A stretch of 64,000 nucleotides of DNA from Taxillus chinensis (taxonomy: Eukaryota > Streptophyta > Magnoliopsida > Santalales > Loranthaceae): NCBI GenBank assembly GCA_023512835.1, contig CM042089.1, positions 1,014,987 through 1,078,986 of the forward strand. Direction: 5' to 3'. A program made the position numbers and the translations under genes. Of this stretch, positions 34,200 to 47,263 are shown piece after piece. Within the stretch, counting starts at the first letter, position 1. Each line of letters starts with the position of its first letter. The notes beneath the pieces were generated by a model that was not told where the DNA came from, did not search any database, and worked only from the letters and a program-made list of their open reading frames with translations.

Positions 34200-36340
34200 G
34201 GAAGCAAAATAAAAACAAAGGATGGGTTGAGCAAGCGGAAAACATGGAACTTATTATTGTCAACAAGCATCAAATGGCTGATTGCCCATATGATGTAAAT
34301 AGTTGAGGCTAAGAGGAGACATCTACAATCTTTGAAATCTAAGAGGAGAAGATTTTTGAAATACTAAAAGACTTGGAGTTTATGTATATCTACAATCTTG
34401 ATAAGCATTGAGGAGTTTCTAATTATATCTATCTTCTTCTTAATTTCTTTTAGTTCAAGTAAGAATTTATCATAAAAGAGTGAACGCACATTTGTATTTA
34501 TCATTAAATAAAATTTCGTTGTTCTTTCGACTCATCATTCTTATTCTTTGACAGAGGTCTTCATATAGTACTTTCGAGACATAAGTTTTTATTTTTGGTT
34601 ACAGTTGAATACCATCTATCTTAAGTAATTAAGATGTGACATCTTGTGTAGCATCAGCTCCACTTTCGCAATTTTCATAGTATTGTCCAATTTATATCCA
34701 TCGAGACCATCTCTTCTTTGTCTTGGAGCAGACAAGAAAGGTCAGTGTTAGAGAAAGGAATTCCATACCCACACATCCGCATAGAGGAGCTACCAGCCAC
34801 ATAGAGATTGAATTCTACAAGAATTTTGGGGCTACTATTATACGTTTGTCTTTGAAGAAGATATTTGTAGTCTCTTTCCTCTGTTTGTCTTAAACAATCT
34901 TTTCATTCATTTATTAAGGGGAGCAAGTTCTTCATCTCTTAAATCCTTATCATTTCATTCATTTTCTTTAACCTTAACTTTTTCAATTGTGGATTCTTAT
35001 GACGTTTGTATTGAATTTTTCTACATTACTTTGAACGTTATTAATTTCTCTTTCCTTATTGGTTTTGCTTCTCCAGATTCATATACTACATCTCTCATAT
35101 TATTTGAGATTGGCATATATCAACTTAAGAGAATGTGTAGTCCACTAAGGTTTATCCTTGATAGATACAAGCCTTATACGAAAGAAACTAAGAAAAAATA
35201 GAGAAATTTATTATTAACATCTTTGTTTGACATTTCTATTCCATGTGTCCTCAACTCCAACAGTAACTTTATAAATCTCTTGTACACTTCTTTGAGGATT
35301 TTTTAGGGTTTGATTTAAAAGTTGTATACTCTTGTGTAAGCATTAAACACTTATTAGACTTAATTTGTTCATCTCCCTAAGACAAAGTGCACAGTTTATT
35401 CCATTTTGGGCCATAGTTTTGGATATCCCGAAACATGCTTTTGTCCAATGATTAATGTAGAATAGAAAATGTTTTATATCCAAGTTTGAATCTCCATTCA
35501 TAAATCTTAGACCAATATTCATGATCTTTTATCTTTGGTTTGCCTTTGTTTGACTCAGCATTCTTGCTAGATTACACCCTTTTGCCTATCTTAGCATATT
35601 GGACAACTTTTATTGGAACATAAGGTCCATTCTGTATAATCTTAAACATCTTATCTTGCATGTTCATGTAGCCTATCATTCAGACTTTCTATTATCTGAA
35701 GAATTCCTTAGTGCACCTTGGGTTTTGGTTGTTAGTGTTGTTATACACATTGCATCCATTTTTGGCTATCTCATTCATTTAAATTTGAACTTTACGATTA
35801 ACCTGCTTTGATATCTCTTATCAGTCCTACACTAGTCTAGAAAAAGGTAGTGAATCTAGTAATATCAACTTCTTAGCTAAAACAAAATATTTGGATAACA
35901 TAAAAACACATGATTATAAAAACACAAGAAAATATAAATAAAACACAAATTATATTATCTTTAACTTGTATATATCAATTTGTTTGATTTGTTGAATTAC
36001 AATGATATAACTTACAAGAGTATAAATAAGACAAAAAAATAATAATTACACTTGAGAAGAACTCGTACAATAACAACACACTCTATCACCTTTTTTCAAA
36101 TTATATTTCAATGGAGTAATTCAATTGTATATCTATTTTCCCAATGAATATAGTCCCATCACTTATTTACCATATTTGGAAGTAAAGCTTTGATCACTCG
36201 TCTGTCAATGTCAATTGAGATGACTCATCTTACAGTTAGACCTATTTGAGTGTCTTAAAGTTTTAACCTTTTTTGGGATCTAGTTGAGTGTTGGAGAATA
36301 TAGTGTGTTATGATTGGGTTATAAGACACTAGCAGTACCC
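34200..36340 (-). mobile_element. Decayed Ty1/copia gag region
   Basis: Read on the minus strand, 35660-35330 gives a gag-like series in shifting frames: QNGPYVPIKVV, KIKDHEYWSKIYEW and GDEQIKSNKCLMLTQEYTTF, which resembles the copia gag (UBN2-type) domain. A degenerate ATATCAAAGCAGG at about 35795-35810, just upstream, resembles the initiator-tRNA primer site TATCAGAGC. Frames are broken by many stops. The LTRs could not be delimited, though 35830-36330 is a candidate. The end towards 34200 is uncertain. Confidence 0.45.
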
Positions 36341-36359
36341 GTAAGGCCCGTGACGTGAG

Positions 36360-36990
36360 GGCATCTTTTGACTGGAAGCCCGTGTGTGCTTGCTGATTGT
36401 CCTCTCCTAAAGCCTTTTCTTGGGTGGATAGGTTCACCCTTTACATCCTATACGCCAGGCTCCCAGCCCCTCCTCAGTCCAGCCTTTCAAGCCCAAAACT
36501 CATCCCTACACCCCCGCTCCCCATCCCGGCCCAAACCCAAGCTAACCTACCCTCCCCTCTATTGATCCCGCGCCGGCCCAACCCAATCGCCCCTAACGAT
36601 CGCTGAAGCACGCACGCCGGCGATCACCGCAGAAGTCGGAGAGCCCCTCGCTCAGTTTCGCTGCCTCCCACCATGGTTTTCCTCGAACGACGGCGAAGAA
36701 TCGAAAAATCAACTTCGCCAGCCGTCTCGAATCCGGGCGGCAGGGGTGATTCGCCAATCTTCTCTTGTGTCTTCGGCTTCTGGCGATGATCCGGTTGCTT
36801 TAGCGGCGGAAGCTGCGTTGTTGCGCCAAGGGAGGCGTCGTGCTCTGCTGCGTCCTCCTCGCCAGATGCAAGTTCTGCCCCGACCCGCCTCTGGTTTTGG
36901 ACGGCGGTGTTTACCATTCCAGGCGAGCCTACGATCTAGAACACGTGGGTTGTAACACTGATGGTGGGTGACCCAGTCCCAGAGTGGTGC
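36360..36990. other. Unexplained GC-rich island
   Basis: About 600 bp of clearly higher GC than any other spacer in the window. It has several GGCCCA-type motifs (site II/TCP-like, for example at 36512-36545 and 36573-36585) followed by open frames on both strands, the longest 97 codons on the minus strand (36917-36624). The plus-strand frame at about 36815-36966 includes CKFCPDPPLVLDGG then YHSRRAYDLEHVGC. None matches a family I know. It may be the promoter and first exon of an unrecognised or dead gene, or the 5' end of a LINE. Confidence 0.4.
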
Positions 36991-38020
36991 GATCAACTCT
37001 GAAGATCCTGATTATTATATCGATGAGGTCGATCACCATCTTGATAGATTTGGCCGTCTCGGCTTGTAATTTACGTCCTTGCACAGCAAGGAAATCTCGC
37101 GGGAAATATCAGAGCCCCTTCAAAAAACAAGGATTGCGGGTCTTTCATTTGGATCCTCCGGTTTGATCAACTGCTTATTTGTAACGCTAGTTTCTTCTCA
37201 ATTCAATGACTTGTATGATGGATTTTGGATTGTTAAATTGATTTTATAATTTTGAAATTTTAGTTTGATTTGTTTTTTTTTGAAGGACGGTAGAGTTAGT
37301 GACACAGAGGTGGGTTCAAGTAACCCTTGCAATTAAGTTAATTATCCAGGAAGTGTCCATATTGCTCAACCACCTTCTGAGCACCAGGTTTGCTCATAGT
37401 TTTATTTGGTTATATATGCACACCTGTTATTCGCTTGAAACAGGTTAGCACATAAGGGAAAGGGAGGGAGTGCTGAGTAGCGCAGTAGGTCCATGTTTAT
37501 TTCAGTGTTTTGATGGTGGGTTATTTAGTTTTAGTCTATTTTTTTGAAGGAGTTTATTGGTGTTAAACTTGGCCATGTGTTTTTCAAAGTCCCTGGTGGG
37601 AGGTTTATCGTTTTTATTTTTTAGGAGTTAGTGGATGCACTTTCTTTGGTTTATGCATCTGCTATAAACTTGCTTGTTTTTTTTTTAAAAAATGAATAGA
37701 AGGTGCTTCATTGCATGTTGTTATCATATTATTTTCCTGTCGGTCATTAGCGTAACAAGAATTTGAAATTATTTCAGTGGGTTCTCGAATGACATTTTCC
37801 TTCATTTAGAAGATACCAAAGTTATGATTGTAGTGCTAGTGCAGGACTTCTTTTATGGAAGGAAGGTCATTGATGTGGTCAGGCAGGGAATATGGATTCT
37901 GAAGCAAAGCACTCATCGATTCTTTAGATGCGGATATATTAAGAATCATCGTTAAATTCAATCGAGTCAACTAATACTTCAACGTCAGATTAGCCCAAAG
38001 AAAAAAAAAAAAACAGAAAA
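36991..38020 (+). pseudogene. Possible exon remnants downstream of the GC island
   Basis: Two stretches read as protein-like sequence. 36976-37068 gives SGAINSEDPDYYIDEVDHH then LDRFGRLGL and a stop. 37287-37388 is bounded by TTGAAG and CACCAG/GTTTGC, like an exon with splice sites, and reads DGRVSDTEVGSSNPCN, a stop, then VNYPGSVHIAQPPSEHQ. The in-frame stop means it is not a simple functional gene as read. I do not recognise the family. It could equally be a non-coding transcript or chance. Confidence 0.25.
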
Positions 38021-38230
38021 CAGAGGATCCATCGACATCAACCTATTTTACTTATTTTTGGTTTTGCACGTGAAAGTAAAATTGAAGTTACTTCGATACA
38101 TGTATCATGTATGCCATGGGCAGATCTCAAAGCTTATTTTTTAGATAACCTTTTGTTGGGTAGATATTATGTAATACCTGTTCAAGTTTGGTGTTAAGTA
38201 GCCATTTTGTTATATTGCTCATATGTCATT

Positions 38231-38453
38231 AATATCACCCAGCTGGTGACTCGAGCTTGGTTTCCCGTTAGAGGTTTCAAGTTTGAGTGTTCCCGAAGGT
38301 TTTTTCCATTCGTTGGTGAAAGTTTTGTGTTGGAGTGCACATTCTCCCGAGATTAGTCGTGGCGGCATGGGTACTAGATTGTCCGTCAGCCCAATTATAG
38401 TATGTGTGAATTGACTCAAATCGTGAATACTCATTACAAAAAAAAAAAAAAAA
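38231..38453 (+). mobile_element. tRNA-derived SINE
   Basis: A short element with an A-box-like CAGCTGGTGACTCGAGC (about 38240-38256), a B-box-like segment around 38274-38292 (GGTTTCAAGTTTGAG), and a tail of 16 A residues at 38438-38453. It contains AGATTAGTCGTGGCGGCATG and ends near TTGACTCAAATC, which resembles plant SINEs I have seen. Imperfect target duplications flank it: GCTCATATGTCATT (38217-38230) and GCTATATGCATT (38454-38465). It is a dead retroposed copy. Confidence 0.72.
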
Positions 38454-38465
38454 GCTATATGCATT

Positions 38466-39212
38466 TTAATTTTTGAGAACTAAAAAAAAAAAAACAAATA
38501 AAATGTCATGCATTTTAGTAAGTCTAACCCAGACTGGTATGAGACGTGGTCTCTCATTGACAGAACCCGAGACTTGATCCCAACATTTTTCAGTCCTTGA
38601 ATATGGTGAACATGTGGCAATTAGACTCAATAAAAGTTTATATTATTTCAGAAATAATGTGTAATTGACTGATATTATGACACGAAAACGGCCTGCATTA
38701 ATTTCCAAGGAGACGACACTAGTTCAATGACTTGCTACGGGTTGACGACTTGGCGTGGCATAGAACACCATGCATTATAAGTCTTACGTGATTGTGTCCA
38801 TTTAACATTCTGTTTGCCTACAATTTGCACCTCCCTACTTGACCCGTTCTTTCCACAGAAAGCGATTGATGGAACTTGGAAGATCGACTTGATAACAACT
38901 GCTGCTTCTGCAACCACTCGCTTAGACACTAGTACAATGTACAATCCTCAAATTACAAAAATAATTAAATACATCAGCGGCAAACAATCAATCACCTAAC
39001 GGTAACCAACACGGCTACACCAAACAATGCCACTTTCCCAAACACCACCATCACCAGGAGAGCAGGCCCACTTCTTCCTTAATCGATTACTTTTCTCATT
39101 TCACTCTTTCCTCTTCATTTCCGTCAACAACTTTCTCTCCAGAACAGATGCGCCCTTTTCCATTTTCCTTATTTCCAGAATTACTGTTGACATAAAGCCG
39201 TTTCATAGATTG
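38466..39212. other. Receptor kinase promoter region
   Basis: The first part (38520-38590) holds a segment that, inverted, contains GGGATCAAGTCTCGGGTTCT, possibly a second SINE fragment. The rest should contain the receptor kinase promoter and leader. An ATG at 39027 is in frame with the chosen start and no stop lies between them. Confidence 0.45.
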
Positions 39213-42200
39213 ATGGACTCTAGGCGATTCTGGTTCCTTTTCTGGGCTGAGGTCTTTCTCTCCGGCTGCTTCTGGGTGGTTGCTTTCTGCGACCAAGAAG
39301 GTGGTACACTGCGACTTCTGTAACTTTTGTTTGAAGAAATTAATGAATCACCTTTTCCTTTTCTTTAAATTTTTTTTTTCACGTTAACTAATTAGTATGT
39401 TGTTTGTTGCTGCTGGGCAGGTTTCTTGAGTCTTTCATGCGGTGGGGATTCAAATTTTACAGATTCCTTTAACATTTCGTGGGTCTCCGACAACAGTTAC
39501 GTGAGTGTTGGTAACACAACCACGGTTGAAGTAAACAAAGGTGGTGGTACCACTTCACGTGTTTCGATTCGCTTCTTCCCTGATTTCCATGATAGGAAGT
39601 GGTGTTTTCAGTTGCCAGTCAAGAACGTGTCATCATTGGTATTGGTTAGAACCCACTTTGTCTATAACAACTACGATGGACACCGCAAGCCACCCTCTTT
39701 TCTTGTTTCCCTTGGAAGAGCAGTCACTGCTTCTGTGAACCTCACAGAATCTGACCCTCGGACTGAGGAGTTCATATGGCCAGTGGATAAGGATACCACC
39801 ATCCCTTTGTGTCTTCTCTCCGTTCCAGATGGTGGTTATCCTGTGATTTCTTCTGTTGAAGTCCGGCCACTTCATCAGAAAGCCTACCAGACCGGCTTGG
39901 GTGATTCCCCAACAAATAAGTTGCTCCGGAAGCGCTACAGAATCGATTGTGGTTCCAGCAATGGGCCACTGAGGTGAGGAGCTCTAACTTCCACTTGTGT
40001 TTTTGAGAGTGCATGTTGAAATCGTTTGTGATAGATTTTTTTTTTTTTTGAAAACAACAAAACCAGGTACCCACAAGATCCATATGATCGGATATGGGAT
40101 GCTGATGAGAATTTTTTTCCCTCTCATAAATTAGCTGGGTTCAATATTCAACTCAATTTCGATACTACTAATCTTCATGAGAGTCCACCACTTCAAGTTC
40201 TTCAAACAGCGAGGGTTTTGGCTAAGGGGAGTTTGATGGGTTATAATCTGCCCCTTGATATGTTGGGAAATTACTATGTTGTCCTCTATTTTGCTGGGAT
40301 TCTTCCTGTGCCGCCAACATTTGACATATTGATCAATGGGAATGTTGTTCAGTCAAACTATACTGTGAAAAGTTTGGCTGCTAATGTTCTGTTCTATACA
40401 CAACAGCAAGTTAAATCCATAAATCTCACGTTGCAAAACTTCAGTTTCAACCCTCTAGTTAATGCCATAGAAGTGTATGAAATGGTTGATATTCCATTAG
40501 AGTGTTCCTCAACTACAGGTACTATAGTATCAAAACTTGGTTTTACGCATCCTACATATAAAAGGTTGGTCCAAATTTTTTTTACTAGATAATTCTGCCA
40601 ACTGCAGTTTCGGCGCTTCAGGTTATTCAGCAATCAGCTGGGTTCGATCTGGGATGGCAAGGCGATCCATGTGTTCCTATACCATGGAATGGCATTGGAT
40701 GTGAAGGAAGTGTTGTTACATCATTGTAAAAATCTCTCTCTGAAGCTATTTACTTACTATTTCCCCTATCTCATCTTTGAATTTCATTGATAGGGTTTGT
40801 TTTTCACGTTTCATTAGGGAGCTTTCCAACATCAGCTTGGGGTCAATCAATCCTATATTTGGTGATCTGTTAGATCTAAAGAAACTGTAATGTTTTAAAA
40901 TACAAACTACCTTAGCAATCTGCAGTTTTGAATACTGTGATTCTGTCTTTATTCTGCTTGTAATCGTGTTACAGGGATTTACACAACACATCACTTGCTG
41001 GACAGATACAGAACTTGGCTAGTCTGCAGAATCTTGAAATATTGTAATGCCTCCCCATAGAAATCCTCTGTCACCTAACTATGCTCGTATTTTGTAAAAT
41101 AATCAAAATTGTGCATGTATTGATACCTGTAGAAACCTGAGTTCAAATCAGCTGACAGCATTTGGTTCTGATTTGGAGCATTTCTATAACCTTCAAATTC
41201 TGTAAGTTGCAGCATTCTTGGGAGGGAATTCCTTATAAAATGTTTGTTTTATTTTAGTTTTAGTTTTGTTGGACATGGCGAGACTCTGGTTCACTTTATT
41301 CTAGAAAAAAAAACAGAAACTGTAATCATCCATAAAGGTAATGCTGATTGTTTCTGTTTGTTCTTTCCATTTTTTGTTTCATGTATGAAGGGACCTGCAA
41401 AACAATAGTTTAAAAGGGACTGTTCCTGACAGCCTGGGGGAGTTATCAAACCTTCATTTATTGTAAGTGAACATAGCTTTATCAACCAATGGCATATGAC
41501 TTTCATTATTTTGCTTGCAGTGAGATTTCAGGAATTCAATATCTGTAATATTCCATAAGTACACTAAACAAGGCTAAAAAATACACAAGATAATGTGTTT
41601 GCAATTCTAATCCAAAATTGCAGTTTCACATTGTGTGACATGTCTTTTCTGCTACATGCTTCAGGAACCTAGAAAACAATGAACTGCAAGGCACCCTTCC
41701 AGTGTCTTTGAACCGCAAAAATTTAAATGTTAGGTATGGAATTTGATTTAGTTACTACTTTTGGCCTGCATTTAGCTTACTAACACATGCAATTGTTCGC
41801 AGAACATCAGGGAATTTATGCCTGTCCTTTTCACCAAGTAAATGTAGTGGTACTTCGAGCAATCCATCGATTGAAACGCCCCAAGTTATTATCATCAATG
41901 CAAAGAAACATAGGGTCCATAAGTATCTAGAAGTTATTCTTGGGGCAATTGTTGGAGGTTTACTTGCTCTTGTGCTTATTTCTCTTCTGGTATTCTTGTA
42001 CAAAAGGAAGAAGGAAACTGAAGTCACATATGGAGAAGGTATTGTTCATCTCATTGTTGCCATGGGCAACTTCAAGCTAACTAATTTTGACCTGCCGATT
42101 TGTTCATTTTATAAGAAGCAAGCCCAACTATTTTATGGCTATTCTATTGTTAGTCTGGAACTAAATTTATGTCAAGACCCATCTATTTTCTATGTATATG

Positions 42201-44403
42201 TACAATTATTGTTAACTTCACTTTGATAACAGCCTAATCATGGATGTCATTGTTTTATTGATGATATTGTGGTCAATATTTTAATTGTATAGGAGCTATG
42301 CAGGAGATGCGAAATTGGAATTCTGCAAAAATTTTCACCCATAAAGAAATCAAAGCAGCTACAAACAATTTTAAGGAGGTGATAGGACGTGGTGGTTTTG
42401 GATCTGTCTACCTTGGCAAGCTTCCAAATGGAAAACTTGTAGCTATGAAAGTGCGATCTGATCAAACTCAACTTGGGGCTGATTCCTTTGTCAATGAGGT
42501 TATCATCTAAACTTCAATAACTGTATGGACAAAGTGTTCTGACCATAGATTCTGTTGGCATGTCAAATAAATGATGAAGCTCTAAGTACTATCCCTTCAT
42601 TTCCTATTACACTAAGCTTGAGCAACCTCCTAGGTTTGTTTCTAACAAACAATCAAACACCACAATGGTATGAGGAATTTTTCTCCGGACTCAATATGCA
42701 CTACAAAATTTTACCTAAAAAAGCATGATTTGATCAAACTTATGGATGATTCTTTTGTCAATAAAGCTCTACATACACTCCCTTTCAGTTCCCATGACAC
42801 TATGCTTAAGCAGCTAACTACTATGTTTGTTGCTAACTAACACACACCCTAATAGTTATGAAGAATTTGTTTCCCAAAGTCAATGTGCTCTACAAAATTT
42901 CCACTCAATTCTGTCTCCTTCTATCTCTATCTTTCGCACATGCGCACGCACACACACGAAAATGATAAAGTTGTTCTTACACCTTTTATGTGACTTAATG
43001 CTGGGAGCTTGAAGTTTGGAGTAACCTGCTGCACACTGATTGTAGGTTTATCTTTTGTCACAAATACGCCACCAAAATCTTGTATGTCTGGAAGGATTTT
43101 GCTATGAATCAAAACATCAAATTCTAGTCTATGAGTATCTACCTGGAGGATCATTGGTAGACAGCCTTTACGGTACATTTTATTCTTAAGTTCTGAATGC
43201 GTGTTAATCAATTTTGCCCTTCATCAAGTTCTTTAATTCAATGTAAATTTTCCATGCACCCTTGATAGCTCTGAGTATAATCAGTGTAGATAACTCTTTC
43301 AGGTACAAACAGCAAAAAGTTTACATTAAGCTGGGTTAGAAGACTGAAAATTGCTCTTGATGCTGCAAGAGGTATTTCTAACCTAGACAAACGATAAATA
43401 CTAATTTTAAGTAAATATAAGCCCAAGGTTTCAATTTTCCTCTACTTTATAGTCAGAATATTCCCTTCGCAGGCGTTAATATAATTTTTCTCACATGCAA
43501 AGATGAGAAATGAAATATGCATCTGAAGCCATTGATAATATTTACAGCAAAACACTAAAACCGTGCATGCTTTCTAAGATTGTAGTATATTGAAGTTTCC
43601 GCCCTGAACTTCATCCTTTTCTCATGGGCAGGATTGGACTACCTGCACAATGGAAGCAATCCACGAATCATACACCGTGATGTGAAGTGCAGCAACATCC
43701 TTCTAGACAGTGAAATGAATGCCAAGGTTAGTGACTTTGGTCTGTCTAAGCAAGTATCACAGGCAGATGCAACCCTTGTGACGACATTGGTCAAGGGCAC
43801 TGCTGGCTATCTTGATCCAGAGTAAGTTTACAAGAATCTGGAGACATTCGTTTGGCCTTTTCATGACTTCACTGACCTCAGATCTCTGAAGAGTAACTTT
43901 AAGCTGCAGATATTATTCCACCCGACAGCTGACGGAGAAAAGTGACGTCTATAGCTTTGGGGTTGTACTTCTTGAGCTCATATGTGGCCGGGAACCATTG
44001 TCTCACTCCGGCTGTCCAGACTCTTACAATTTAGTCTTATGGGTACTGCTTTTGTTTTTCTTCACTTTTCTGACATATCTGCCAACTGATATAGCTTTGT
44101 CATTTATTCATGTCAAATCTCGAGAAGAGCATGTCAGGATTTGCAGTTCGTGCGTTAATCAATATTTTTTTGGCTTCTTTGCAGGCCAAACCTTACCTGC
44201 AGGCAGGTGAATTTGAGATTGTTGATGACTGCATAAAGGGAAGCTTTGATGTGGAGAGCATGAAAAAGGCAGCAGATATTGCATGCAGGTCGGTAGAGAG
44301 AGATGGATCGAATAGGCCACTCATGGCAGAGGTATTGGCGGATCTTACGGAAGCCTACAGTGTTCAGCTTTCATATCTTGCATCTACTGGGCATGGAAAT
44401 TAG
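39213..44403 (+). CDS. Malectin-like/LRR receptor kinase (At5g48740-like)
   Basis: A single-pass plasma-membrane receptor-like serine/threonine kinase. Exons are 39213-39300, 39421-39973, 40067-40518, 40608-40725, 40818-40886, 40975-41043, 41133-41201, 41391-41462, 41665-41733, 41803-42038, 42293-42498, 43046-43172, 43303-43371, 43632-43821, 43910-44042 and 44185-44403, giving 2739 nt and 912 aa. A signal peptide is followed by FLSLSCGG and a malectin-like region (to about residue 364), then the WNGIGCEG motif. Exons 5-9, of 69 or 72 nt, each encode one leucine-rich repeat in the same phase. The membrane span is near residues 563-585. The kinase (about 620-890) has [11 protein letters not shown], the lysine in [19 protein letters not shown] and [11 protein letters not shown], all intact. 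The ligand is unknown. An upstream in-frame ATG at 39027 would add 62 residues, but the chosen start gives a cleaner signal peptide. Confidence 0.95.
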
Positions 44404-45990
44404 CTCTACTCCCACACCAGTAAAAGTACGCGCGCGCGTGTGTATATATATATGTGTGTGTTATTACAAATTCTGTTACGTGTAGTTCAAAGACTTCATA
44501 CAATAGTGAAATACAATTATTTATAGCAAGTAGTTACTTCTTAGAATTTGATTGAGACAATTATTTTAACTCCCCACTATACCCTTCACCTTCTTTTTTT
44601 TCGCTTTCAAGATTTTCTTTTGTTTCCCCGTAGGAAAAAGAAAATATAACTAGTAAAAATGAGAGAATTATTTTATCTCTTGTCAAACGAGTTTTCATTA
44701 TATATTTGTTTTGAAATAAATAAATAAATTAAAGACATATTCCAATTGACCCCGACAGATGTGCCACCAAAAATTGACGATAAAATAATGGATTGATTCT
44801 TTTCCTCTACCCTAACCATCGCCAGATTACATGGCTTAATTTTGGCAGTTGTTTTCTTTTCTTCACATACATTTTGTTCCATTACTAACTTGACTAGAAG
44901 ACAAGTGTAGTTAGTCTCTGTCCATTGTTGGGAACTTTAACACAGCCAGTTTGGAGGATTAGGTAAATTTGAGGCGGCAGCAAGGAAAACGAATAATGTT
45001 GTTGATGCAGCTGCAGCATATGGAAATGTCCTCCAAATTCCCTTTAAAATCATAGTTGAGTTTGATACCTTTAAAAGCAAATTACTAGCTACATACCACA
45101 GCTGTTGCGATTGTGTCTATGGCAAGAGCAAAAGGAGGGCGATCTCTCATCAGGAATCCAATTCCCAACTTGCAGCGCAAGGGAAATAAATAAGATGTCA
45201 TATGGATTTGGGAATAAAGGATTTTGCATTCTCTTTTCTTATCTTTCCATTATGTCCAAAGTCATTCATCTGGGGACTTCCCAAGGACTGCATAATGCCC
45301 GACAATTGTACCCAGCAGTTTGAGTGTGACATATTATCTTCAATAGATTTTGTAAAAATAACCAAGCCAATCCAGGCGCAATTTTACTTCCAGCTATATT
45401 CAAATCAATATCATTAATTATTGTGTCTAGACATAACAATAATTTCCTTTGAGTTAGTTATTTTTTTTTGTAGTTAGTTATGAACTAGACATAACTAGAG
45501 TATGAATAATTGTAATGCTCTGGTTTATGTTTTTTGGTAAATGGGAAGATATAACTCATTTAAAAATGTCAAACACCAATTCCTTAACCTTAACACAAAA
45601 AATTCATATAAAATAACAATGAAACAAATGGAGACTGAATAATAAATGAACCGAACTCACTCCAAATGTATTCGAATTGGAATGAGAGAGGACAAATGAG
45701 TGGTACTTGTAATGAAAGGTAAGGTAATTAAATTAAAATTATTTAAAAATGTTAAAGAAAATCAGAATAAATTGAGCCAAAATTGCTATCACTGAAGTCA
45801 CATTCAGTTCCAACTCTAAAATTGGAGATGTGACGATAGCAACAGAAGAAGCGAATGAATATTGGGATTCGATAATCTAAATTCATTGGTTTGTGAAACA
45901 AGGCATGAGTAGTAGTTAAGATACTGAAAATATTATTGAATTTGAGTGCGTTTAACAAAATTACAATGACAGAAGGCATTCCTGGGCACT
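44404..45990. other. Spacer between the receptor kinase and EAF1
   Basis: The first stretch should be the kinase 3'UTR, including a CG, TG and TA dinucleotide run at 44428-44461. No other gene is supported. The two genes converge here, so both polyadenylation sites lie in this interval or just beyond it. Confidence 0.5.
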
Positions 45991-45999
45991 ATTATGCTC

Positions 46000-47263
46000 A
46001 TATATACCATGAAGGTGCGTTACAGCCTAATCTCTATTTTGTAGCCGACAAACATTTCTTTTGCCAATGTGACTCATTTTAGGCACCATAAACTCGCCCT
46101 TTACATATGGCCACCCATGTAACAGAAAAAGGAAACGGTGGATACCTAAATACAATAATCATGCGCGGGTGGGGGGTTGTACTTCACAGACGGCAGTGGA
46201 ACCACAGGAAACCCAACTATATTCACAAAATTCTAGCGGCTTTCGGCCATTTAAAATTCAAATGAAGCCTACATCCCTTAATAACCCAACAGGGTGAAGG
46301 GAGGGGGTAATAATACAGAACTAAACTATGGGGGCAAAAAAGGAATTTGGTCCCTCCGGCCCAACATAATCAGCTCAGGGGAACCATTAAAAAAATAAAA
46401 ATGTAAACCTGAAAAACCCGAAGGAAGAGACGATGAGACCCCTATACAAAACCTCTATATTTAGTCCCTCGTCTTCTTCCTGGAACTTTAGACTCAGTGG
46501 TAATATACATGATTTTTAAACAAAAAATGGAATTAGTTGCCCCACCAATACCTATCCTCCATTTGAAGATGTACCTTCAGAGTAACAATTACTACCTCCC
46601 TTCATGTAAGACCGCCATGGAATGCCCAATCTTTCATCTGCAGACACAAAGAGGGGGTCCACTAACCTCAATTAGTATCTTTTCGTTTCAACTAAGTAAA
46701 TAGCCTTTCTAAATAGCCACAACTAATATAAATGAAATTCGCAAAACCCACTCCAAACTTTCAAAAATAAGGAAAAAATAACTATCCTGAATAAAATTGA
46801 TCTTGGTCAAGGGATTCATGCCTTCACAAATAAAATGCAGTTGATTGTGAGAATATGAAAAATATGCAAGGATCTTCGAGAGTCAGATTCAGTACTTTTT
46901 TCTTACAAAATGAAATGAACTTAACATAATTATTAAAAGCTTGACATGCCACAAAAGTCAGGCACAGGTGATATTTGTTGGCTTGTTAAGTAACTAATTT
47001 TGTTAGCATAAAACAGACAAAATCTGTGTGTGCACGTACGAAGATTTCACTCTTTAAATTTGAAGAGTCAGTTCAGTTTGGTCGGGTCAGTTAGTTTAAT
47101 GGAATCTATTTCCATTTTTTTGCATATCTAGATGTATTAGTCACACATGCATCTGGATTCTGGAAGCAAATAGTTAATAATTACCTGTACAGTGCTGTTG
47201 CAAGGGCATGCCGACCTGACCCTGGCAGGACGAGCCACAGCTCAATTGCTCAATCAGGGTACC
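46000..47263 (-). other. EAF1 3'UTR with a predicted intron
   Basis: Downstream of the EAF1 stop codon, the minus strand has a good donor, ACAG/GTAATT, at 47185/47184. A strong acceptor, TTTGTGTCTGCAG/ATG, falls at 46638/46637. Together they define a 3'UTR intron of 547 bp starting about 79 nt after the stop. The distal exon probably continues to near 46000. No coding sequence is seen here. The junctions are predicted, not proven. Confidence 0.55.

Noticed and set aside
45105..45417. 70-codon plus-strand frames between the receptor kinase and EAF1
   Set aside because: No recognisable domain, and two overlapping frames compete, so chance is likely.
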